Assembly (NCBI GenBank): GCA_021496505.1 | Contig: CP053031.1 | Span: 1,240,001-1,304,000 of the forward strand | DNA from: Thermoleophilia bacterium SCSIO 60948 | GTDB lineage: Bacteria; Actinomycetota; Thermoleophilia; Solirubrobacterales; 70-9 | Direction: 5' to 3' | Length of the DNA stretch: 64,000 bases | Part shown: piece after piece, positions 45,242 to 51,110 of the stretch | Position numbering within the stretch: position 1 is the first letter of the stretch | How the letters are laid out: each line of letters opens with the position of its first letter | The notes under the pieces: generated by a model | Database searches by the model: none | Told to the model about the DNA's origin: nothing | The model's input: only the letters and a program-made list of their open reading frames with translations | Position numbers and translations under genes: made by a program

Positions 45242-45781
45242 TTGCGAATCACCGGAGGCGAGTTCGCGGGGCGCAGGCTCCACGCGCCGGGCCGCGGCTC
45301 GCCGGTGCGGCCGACGGCCGACCGGGTCCGCGAGGCACTGTTCGCGATCCTCGGCCCGCTCGACGGCCTCGCGGTCGCCGACCTCTTCTGCGGCACCGGT
45401 GCGCTGGCGATCGAGGCCCTCTCGCGCGGCGCCGAGCGCGCGGTCATGGTCGATCGCGACCCCTCCGTCGCGCGGCGCAACGTCGCGGAACTCGGGCTCG
45501 AGACGCCGCGCGCCGAGGTCCTGAGCTCCGATCTGCGCCGCGGAACGCGCTGGGCGAGGGGCGGACCTTTCGATCTGATCCTCTGCGACCCGCCGTGGCC
45601 GCAGGCCGAGGATCTGATCACCACGCTCGCGCCGGCGATCCGCGCCGCGCTCCGCCCCGGAGGCCGCGTGGTCGTCGAGTCCTCGGCCCGCGATCCCGTC
45701 AGCGCCCCGGGCCTCGCCGTGGTCGATGAGCGCCGCTACTCCGAGACGCTGGTAAGGATTCACGTCCTCGATGAGCACTGA
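45242..45781 (+). CDS. rsmD: 16S rRNA (guanine966-N2)-methyltransferase RsmD
   Basis: 179 aa. RITGGEFAGRRL and RPTADRVREALF start the protein. The SAM site is DLFCGTGALAIEALSRGA. The catalytic motif reads LCDPPWP, with Trp where the family usually has Tyr (DPPY). The start is TTG 45242, with GGGAG at about 45230. It overlaps coaD by 11 nt; the rsmD-coaD pair is widely conserved. Confidence 0.95.
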   Translation: MRITGGEFAGRRLHAPGRGSPVRPTADRVREALFAILGPLDGLAVADLFCGTGALAIEALSRGAERAVMVDRDPSVARRNVAELGLETPRAEVLSSDLRRGTRWARGGPFDLILCDPPWPQAEDLITTLAPAIRAALRPGGRVVVESSARDPVSAPGLAVVDERRYSETLVRIHVLDEH

Positions 45782-46295
45782 GAAGAACCTGAACCCATCC
45801 GGCGAGCGAATCGCGGTCTGCCCGGGCAGCTACGACCCGGTGACCAACGGCCACGTCGACGTCATCCGGCGGTCCTCGAAGCTGTTCGACCGCCTGATCG
45901 TCGCCGTCGTCGGTCAGGGCATCCGCAAGTCGAAGACGCTGTTCGACGTCGAGGAGCGCGTCGGGTTCCTCGAGGCCGCGATCGCGGACGCCGGGCTCAC
46001 GAACGTCGAGGTGCGTCCGTTTCGCAATCTGATCGTCGACTTCGCCCGTGAGGTCGGGGCGACGTCGATCGTCAAGGGCCTTCGCGCGATCTCCGATTTC
46101 GAGTACGAGTTCGAGATGAATCAGCTCAATCGCAAGCTGGCACCCGAGATCGAATCGTTCTACGTCTTCGCCTCCTCCGACTACAGCTTCCTCTCGTCGA
46201 CCGGGGTCAAGGAGATGGCGACGTTCGGTGGCGACGTCAGCGATCTGGTTCCACAAGCGGTCGCAGGGGCGCTCGTGGAGCGAGTTCAGCGTTGA
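45771..46295 (+). CDS. coaD: Phosphopantetheine adenylyltransferase
   Basis: Penultimate step of coenzyme A synthesis. 174 aa. CPGSYDPVTNGHVDVIRRSS carries the nucleotidyltransferase T/HxGH-type motif (TNGH). IVKGLRAISDFEYEFEMNQLN and FLSSTGVKEMATFGGDVS are CoaD signatures. It starts inside rsmD (11-nt overlap). An N-terminal extension of ~10 residues precedes the first strand. Confidence 0.96.
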   Translation: MSTEKNLNPSGERIAVCPGSYDPVTNGHVDVIRRSSKLFDRLIVAVVGQGIRKSKTLFDVEERVGFLEAAIADAGLTNVEVRPFRNLIVDFAREVGATSIVKGLRAISDFEYEFEMNQLNRKLAPEIESFYVFASSDYSFLSSTGVKEMATFGGDVSDLVPQAVAGALVERVQR

Positions 46296-46383
46296 ATCGG
46301 TTGGGAAGGGACTTGCATCCCGGCGCCGAAATTCAGGGCACCGAACGCAAGGTCCCCTGCAACCCCTAAGCTTTCCCGCGCCT

Positions 46384-46854
46384 ATGGACGTCCTCGTACT
46401 GATCGACAAACTCGACGATCTCATCCACAACGCCCGCCCGGTCCCGCTGACGGACCAGGTCCGCGTTGACCGTGAGGAGATCTACGACCTGCTCGACCAG
46501 ATGCGGGCGACGATCCCTGAGGAGATCAAGCAGGCGCGCTGGATCGTCAAGGAGCGCCAGGAGATGCTCGCCGAGGCCAAGCGTGAGGCCGAGCGCGTCG
46601 TCAAGGAGGCCCGCGACCAGCAGGCCCGCCTGATCAGCCAGGAAGAGGTCTATCGGGGCGCCGAGCGCGCAGCCGAGGAGATCGTCGAGGACGCGCGCGA
46701 GACCGAGCGCCAGATCAGGCTCGGCGCCGAGGACTACGCCGACGAGATCCTCTCGACGCTCGAGGTCAACCTGCAGAAGTTCCTCGCCGCCGTGCAGCGC
46801 GGTCGCGACCGCCTCGCGGGCCGCGACGAAGAGCCCGCCGGCATCGACGTCTGA
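46384..46854 (+). CDS. Coiled-coil protein resembling actinobacterial SepIVA/DivIVA-like division proteins
   Basis: 156 aa. LVLIDKLDDLIHNARPVPLT is followed by a long charged helix: EEIKQARWIVKERQEML, then EAERVVKEARDQQARLISQ and AERAAEEIVEDA. Layout and wording resemble mycobacterial SepIVA (Rv2927c), also encoded just upstream of the DUF177-rpmF block. Orthology is inferred from memory of that family and from synteny. ATG 46384 lies 11 nt after TAAGCT (46367-46372). Its stop abuts element B. Confidence 0.7.
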   Translation: MDVLVLIDKLDDLIHNARPVPLTDQVRVDREEIYDLLDQMRATIPEEIKQARWIVKERQEMLAEAKREAERVVKEARDQQARLISQEEVYRGAERAAEEIVEDARETERQIRLGAEDYADEILSTLEVNLQKFLAAVQRGRDRLAGRDEEPAGIDV

Positions 46855-46957
46855 GCTGAGCGGCCCGCGGGCGCCCTGGCGGCGTCATCGGTCGCTCGTG
46901 TGCGGAGCACACTTCGCTCCCTGCTTCCTTGCCAGGACGTCCGCGTCCTCGCTCAGC
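46855..46957. repeat. Structured intergenic element, copy B
   Basis: Second full copy. Outer arms are GCTGAGC (46855-46861) with GCTCAGC (46951-46957), then CCTGGC with GCCAGG closing the core. The core (46881-46933) is the same as copy A: GGCGTCATCGGTCG, C, TC, GTGTGC/GCACAC with loop GGA, then GCTCCCTGCTTCCTTG. It begins directly after the stop codon of the coiled-coil gene and lies between converging genes. Confidence 0.8.
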
Positions 46958-46989
46958 GGCCGGTCGTGTGCGGAGCACACTGCCCGGCC
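46958..46989. repeat. Mini copy (B') of the structured element hairpin
   Basis: GGCCGG, TC, GTGTGC, loop GGA, GCACAC, TGC, CCGGCC. It reproduces the terminal hairpin and its asymmetric internal loop on a new outer stem, directly after copy B, but lacks the conserved GGCGTCATC and CTGCTTCCTT strands. Confidence 0.7.
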
Positions 46990-47044
46990 TGCCGCCTTCT
47001 CAGCCGATCCCGCGCCTCGTACCCGGGCCGGCGAGCCGGGTGAC

Positions 47045-47614
47045 CTAGAACGTCGCGCTGACGACGGCGAGGTCGCCGTCGGACCAGGTCGCGCTGCCGC
47101 CTGACCACTCGACGAGCTGCTCGAGGGTGCAGGGGAGGTCGAAGTCCGGGGTCAGCGGCGTGCGTCGCTCCGCCTCCGGGACCGCAACCACGTCGCCGAT
47201 GACCATCGCGCGCGAGGTCTCGCGGATCCGCCGGAACAGGTCGCGCTTCCCCTCGTCGGTCAGGTGGTGGACCGCGAGGACCGAGATCACGAGGTCCCAC
47301 GGCCCGTCGGGCAGCGGGTCCTCCATCCGCGCGAGCTGGACCTCGATCGGCAGCTGCCGCGCCTTGAAGACCATCCCCGGCGTCGAGTCGAGCCCGAGGA
47401 TCTGGGCGTCCGGGTGACGTGCGAGCAGCCGCCGGGTCGTCTCGCCGGTCCCGATGCCGAGCTCGAGCACGCGCTCTGGCGCGAACGGGATCGCGGCGAT
47501 CGACTCCTCCTGGAGCCGCTCGTACAGAGGCACCTCGGCGATCAGCTCGTCGTAGGTGCCGGGATCGAAGTGGTACTGCGAGCCATCGCTAGGCTCGATT
47601 CCGGCCTCGCTCAT
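47045..47614 (-). CDS. SAM-dependent class I methyltransferase
   Basis: 189 aa from ATG 47614. The SAM loop is VLELGIGTGETTRRLLARHP, followed by ILGLDSTPGMV and, in the catalytic region, DLVISVLAVHHLTDEGKRDLF. The substrate is not readable. An upstream ATG (47623) is in frame, but TACGAT (reverse strand, 47627-47622) overlaps it and lies 7 nt before ATG 47614, so the downstream start is preferred. It converges on the coiled-coil gene across elements B and B'. Confidence 0.85.
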   Translation of the reverse strand: MSEAGIEPSDGSQYHFDPGTYDELIAEVPLYERLQEESIAAIPFAPERVLELGIGTGETTRRLLARHPDAQILGLDSTPGMVFKARQLPIEVQLARMEDPLPDGPWDLVISVLAVHHLTDEGKRDLFRRIRETSRAMVIGDVVAVPEAERRTPLTPDFDLPCTLEQLVEWSGGSATWSDGDLAVVSATF

Positions 47615-47621
47615 CGCGTCC

Positions 47622-47631
47622 ATCGTAGTTT
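47622..47631. promoter_or_regulatory. Second pair of overlapping divergent -10-like elements (methyltransferase / yceD)
   Basis: ATCGTAGTTT. Reverse TACGAT (47627-47622) and forward TAGTTT (47626-47631) share TA exactly as at 42995-43004. The reverse element is well placed for the methyltransferase (7 nt). The forward one lies only 2 nt from the yceD ATG, too close for normal initiation, so its use is doubtful. Confidence 0.4.
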
Positions 47632-47633
47632 CG

Positions 47634-48140
47634 ATGACTCAGACCACCCAGACGATCGACCTCTCGAGCATCGCTCGCTCGCCCGGTGACGGGCGCCGGA
47701 TCGAGCTCGACGTGGGGCTCGATCCACTCTGGCTCGGCAGCGGCGAGTACCGGCCCGAGCCGGCGACCCCGAGCGTCCTCCTCGACGTGTCGCGCACGGC
47801 CGCCGGCTACGCGCTACGGCTGCGGTTTCGGACCGGTCTGGTCGGCGAGTGCATGCGCTGCCTCGGGCCGGCGCGCGTCGAGGTCGAGGTCGACGCGGTC
47901 GAGGTCGACCAGCGCGGGTCGGCCGACGAGGAGTTCCACAGTCCCTACGTCGAGGGCGACGATCTCGATCTCGGCGCGTGGTCTCAGGATGCCTTCGTGC
48001 TCGCCTCGCCGGCACAGATCGTCTGCTCGCCGGACTGCCGGGGGCTCTGCCCCGAGTGCGGAGAGCCGCTCGCGAAGGGCGACCACGACCACCCGCGCGA
48101 GCCGGACCCGCGCTGGGCGAAGCTGCGCGAGCTCGGCTGA
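47634..48140 (+). CDS. YceD/DUF177 family protein
   Basis: 168 aa. GECMRCLGPARVEVEVD and, near the C-terminus, CSPDCRGLCPECGEPL hold the conserved cysteines of DUF177. E. coli YceD and plant DUF177 proteins are linked to 23S rRNA processing or accumulation. DUF177 normally directly precedes rpmF; here a TetR gene separates them. ATG 47634 has no clear ribosome site. Confidence 0.88.
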   Translation: MTQTTQTIDLSSIARSPGDGRRIELDVGLDPLWLGSGEYRPEPATPSVLLDVSRTAAGYALRLRFRTGLVGECMRCLGPARVEVEVDAVEVDQRGSADEEFHSPYVEGDDLDLGAWSQDAFVLASPAQIVCSPDCRGLCPECGEPLAKGDHDHPREPDPRWAKLRELG

Positions 48141-48149
48141 GAGCTCGCG

Positions 48150-48764
48150 GTGTCGGCGACAGCGCGCGAGAAGAAGGCGGAGTCAGAGCGTCGGCTCGAG
48201 GCCGAGCGGGTCCTGCTCGCGGCGGCCCACGAGCTGCTCGCCGAGGGCGAGTCGCTCAACGAGCTCTCCGTCGAGCGGATCGCCAAGCGTGCCGGGCGAC
48301 CGCGGACCGCCTTCTACCTCTACTTCGCCGACAAGACCGAGCTGCTGATGCGGATGACCGAGACCGTTGCCGCCGAGCTCTACCACGAGGCCGAGGCGTG
48401 GTGGTCGGGGGAGGGGGGCGCGAGCGACATGCGCGAGGCCCTGAAGCGGATCCTGAGGACGTATCGCTCCTACGACGCCCTGCTTCGCACGATCGTCGAG
48501 GTCTCGACCTACGACCGCAGGGTCGGCGACTTCTGGCGCGAGATCATCGCGCGTTTCATCGCGCCGACGCGCGACCGCTTCGTCAGCGAGGGGGCCGATC
48601 CGGCGAGCGCGGAGGCGAAGGCGTTCGCGCTCGTCTGGATGACGGAGCGCAGCTGCTACGAGCACGTCGCCCGTGGGTCTTCGATCGGCGACGAGGATTT
48701 CGTCGAGGCGCTGGTCGAGATCTGGGAGCGCAGCGTCTACGGCGGGTCTCCCGAGCCGCGCTAG
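48150..48764 (+). CDS. TetR-family transcriptional regulator
   Basis: 204 aa. The N-terminal helix-turn-helix region reads LLAAAHELLAEGESLNELS, then VERIAKRAGRPRTAFYLYFA, with the TetR pattern FYLYFADKTELL. The C-terminal half is helical and variable, somewhat like the EthR group. It starts 9 nt after yceD and ends 10 nt before rpmF, whose own -10 overlaps the end of this gene. The regulated target and ligand are unknown; plsX/acpP control is an obvious hypothesis. Confidence 0.88.
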   Translation: MSATAREKKAESERRLEAERVLLAAAHELLAEGESLNELSVERIAKRAGRPRTAFYLYFADKTELLMRMTETVAAELYHEAEAWWSGEGGASDMREALKRILRTYRSYDALLRTIVEVSTYDRRVGDFWREIIARFIAPTRDRFVSEGADPASAEAKAFALVWMTERSCYEHVARGSSIGDEDFVEALVEIWERSVYGGSPEPR

Positions 48765-48774
48765 CATCCCCGCG

Positions 48775-48984
48775 ATGGCCGTTCCGAAGAAGAGGACCTC
48801 GCGCACCAGGCGTGACCGCCGCCGGGCCAACCACAAGGCCGCCAAGCCCCGTCTCAACGAGTGCCCGCGCTGCCACGAGCCGCGCCTTCCGCACCGGGTC
48901 TGCCCGTCCTGCGGGACGTACGCCGGCCGCGAGGTGATCGCCCAGGAGGTCACCGAGCCCGGAGTTCCCGCCCGCGGCGAGTGA
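48775..48984 (+). CDS. rpmF: 50S ribosomal protein L32
   Basis: 69 aa. AVPKKRTSRTRRDRRRANHK is typical L32. CPRC and CPSCG bind zinc. ATG 48775 lies 7 nt after TAGCAT (48762-48767), predicting a leaderless start. It overlaps plsX by GTGA. Confidence 0.97.
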   Translation: MAVPKKRTSRTRRDRRRANHKAAKPRLNECPRCHEPRLPHRVCPSCGTYAGREVIAQEVTEPGVPARGE

Positions 48985-50033
48985 CCACCGTCGCGCTCGA
49001 CGGCCGAGGGGCCGAGCGGGGTGCACAAGCGATCGTCGAGGGCGCGCGGCTGGCCGCCGCCGACGGCATCGGGCTACGGGTCTTCGGTGACCCCGCCGAG
49101 CTCGCCGCGCTGAGCGGGATCGACGGCGTCGAGCTGATCGAGGCCGCGGGTCAGATCACGAACGACGACGAGCCCGTCGCGGCTGTGCGAAGTCGCGAGG
49201 ACGCATCGGTCGTCATGGCCGCCGCCGACGTCGCTTCGGGGCGCTCCGACGCGCTCGCCTCGGCCGGGTCGACCGGGGCCACGATGGCCGCCGCGCTCTT
49301 CGGGCTGCGCCGGATGCGAGGCGTCCGCCGGCCGGCGCTCGCGCTCCAGCTCCTGATCCCCGGCCGCGAGGGCCCGCCGATCCTGATGCTCGACGTCGGG
49401 GCCAACACCGACGCGCGAGCCAACGACCTCGTCCAGTTCGCCCACCTCGGGGTCGCCTTCAGCTCCGCCGTCCACGGCGTCGAGCGACCGCGCGTCGCGC
49501 TGATCTCGGTCGGCGAGGAGTCGAAGAAGGGCAACGCCGAGGTCGTCGACGCCCATGCGGCGCTCGCCGGCTCGAGCTCGATCAACTTCGTCGGCAACGT
49601 CGAGGGCCGCGACCTGCTCGCCGGCCACGCCCAGGTCATCGTCACCGACGGCTTCACCGGCAACGTCGTACTGAAGACGATCGAGGGCACGGCGAGCGCC
49701 GTCGCGGCCGCCGTCCGCGACGCCGCGCGCTCGGGCCCCGTCTCGGCGCTCGGTGGCGCGCTGCTCCGCCCGGCCCTCGGCGAGCTGCGGCGCGGGATGG
49801 ACCCCGACACGACGGGCGGGGCGATCCTGCTCGGCCTGCGCGGGGTCGCCGTCGTCGGTCACGGGAGCTCTGGCCCGCTCGGCGTCGCCAACGCCGTCAG
49901 GCTGGCCGCGCGCTCGGTCGAGCACGAGGCCGTCCGCCGTACGTCTGAGCTGCTCGCGAGCTCCCACGTGACGCGTGGCGAGCTGCGCGATAATGAGGCC
50001 GGGTCCCAGACCAACCAGGAGGTACGGGCATGA
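48981..50033 (+). CDS. plsX: Phosphate acyltransferase PlsX
   Basis: Converts acyl-ACP to acyl-phosphate for phospholipid synthesis. 350 aa. SAGSTGATMAAALFGLRRMR, LDVGANTDARANDLVQFA, GEESKKGNAEVVDAH and VTDGFTGNVVLKTIEG are PlsX motifs. GTG 48981 overlaps the rpmF stop, and its own stop overlaps acpP. Rpm-plsX-acpP coupling is the classical fatty acid cluster, but fabD, fabG and fabH are absent here. Confidence 0.96.
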   Translation: MTTVALDGRGAERGAQAIVEGARLAAADGIGLRVFGDPAELAALSGIDGVELIEAAGQITNDDEPVAAVRSREDASVVMAAADVASGRSDALASAGSTGATMAAALFGLRRMRGVRRPALALQLLIPGREGPPILMLDVGANTDARANDLVQFAHLGVAFSSAVHGVERPRVALISVGEESKKGNAEVVDAHAALAGSSSINFVGNVEGRDLLAGHAQVIVTDGFTGNVVLKTIEGTASAVAAAVRDAARSGPVSALGGALLRPALGELRRGMDPDTTGGAILLGLRGVAVVGHGSSGPLGVANAVRLAARSVEHEAVRRTSELLASSHVTRGELRDNEAGSQTNQEVRA

Positions 50034-50278
50034 GTGATCGCAACGAGGTCTTGGCGAAGGTGCGCGAGCACCTGTCGGCCGAGCTCGGCGTCCCGGCCGA
50101 CAGCATCACCGAATCGACCAGCTTCCGCGACGATCTCGATGCCGACTCGCTCGACCTCTACGAGCTCGTCATGGAGCTCGAGGACTCCTACGGGATCCGC
50201 GTCGAACCCGAGCACGCGGCGCGGATCGTGACCGTCGGAGACGCGGTCGACTTCGTCGCCGAGCGGGTCGCGGTCTAG
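50030..50278 (+). CDS. acpP: Acyl carrier protein
   Basis: 82 aa acidic four-helix protein. The phosphopantetheine serine is in DDLDADSLDLYELVMELE (S40). ATG overlaps the plsX stop and is preceded by a consensus AGGAGG (50017-50022, 7-nt spacing), one of the strongest ribosome sites in the window. This fits the high abundance expected of ACP. Confidence 0.97.
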   Translation: MSDRNEVLAKVREHLSAELGVPADSITESTSFRDDLDADSLDLYELVMELEDSYGIRVEPEHAARIVTVGDAVDFVAERVAV

Positions 50279-50288
50279 ACCGGCCCCG

Positions 50289-51002
50289 ATGGAGCTCGCC
50301 GCGGTCCCCGACGAGGTCGAGCCCAGGGCGCGGGCGCTCGCCGAGTTGATCGCGGCGCTGCCGCCCGACCTCCATGATCGGTCGCTGGCCCACGCATCGT
50401 GGGTCGACTCTCGCCCCGACTCCTACGGGCGCCTCGCGTTCCTCGGCGATGGCGTGCTCGGCCTGGCGGTCGCCCGTCACCTGTTCGACGCACACCCTCG
50501 CGCCGACATCGGCCGGCTGACCAAGGTCCACGGCCAGGCTGTGTCCGGGCGCGCCTGTGCCGAGGTCGCGCGCGAGCTCGGTCTGCCCGCCCTCGTCGCC
50601 GAGCGCGCGCCTCGCGACCGCGACAGCGCGATCGGCGTCGAGGCGCTCCTGGCGTCCGAGCGCGCGGTCTCGTCGATCTGCGAGGCGGTCATCGGCGCCT
50701 GTCACATCCATCACGGTGCCGAGCCCACCGCCGCCGCCGTGCTCGAGGCGTTCTCGGATCAGATCCGGCTCGCCTCCGAGGAGATGATCGACTTCAAATC
50801 GGCGCTCCAGGAGCGAGTCGCCCGCGATGGCCACCGCGCCCGCTACCAGGTGACGAACGAGGACGGCCCGGCCCACGAGCGGATGTTCGAGGTAGCGGTG
50901 CTCGTCGCCGGCGAGGAGGCGGGACGCGGCGCCGGCCGCTCGAAGAAGGCAGCCGAACAGGCGGCCGCCGAGGTTGCGCTGGCCGCAATCGAGGCCGGCT
51001 GA
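50289..51002 (+). CDS. rnc: Ribonuclease III homologue with degenerate catalytic site
   Basis: 237 aa with an RNase III domain (~1-155) and a C-terminal dsRNA-binding domain (FKSALQERVARDGHRARYQV, then GRSKKAAEQAAAEVAL). Synteny (acpP-rnc-smc) marks it as the rnc locus. The signature helix reads YGRLAFLGDGVL where E. coli has NERLEFLGDS. Aligned to E. coli, E38 is Gly47, E41 is Ala50, E65 is Ile74 and D114 is Ser129; only D45 (Asp54) and E117 (Glu132) remain. Cleavage by the standard two-metal mechanism is therefore doubtful. It may bind dsRNA without cutting. Confidence 0.85.
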   Translation: MELAAVPDEVEPRARALAELIAALPPDLHDRSLAHASWVDSRPDSYGRLAFLGDGVLGLAVARHLFDAHPRADIGRLTKVHGQAVSGRACAEVARELGLPALVAERAPRDRDSAIGVEALLASERAVSSICEAVIGACHIHHGAEPTAAAVLEAFSDQIRLASEEMIDFKSALQERVARDGHRARYQVTNEDGPAHERMFEVAVLVAGEEAGRGAGRSKKAAEQAAAEVALAAIEAG

Positions 51003-51110
51003 AGCGCCCGGGCCTGACCCGCGAGGCTCGGCCGTCGTTGCCGTCCGGTCGATCGTGGAGTCTGCCCCGGATCGCCCGTCGCGCGGCCGCCGGGTTCCCA
51101 GGGAGACCGA

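Noticed and set aside
46898-47104. Short frames through the structured elements giving similar peptides (V-C-x-A-H...P-C-F-L-A) in all copies
   Set aside because: Similarity follows from the DNA repeat. Frames diverge immediately outside the core, while the flanking arms covary as RNA helices, which favours an RNA function. Loop lengths are multiples of three, so a coding role is not fully excluded.
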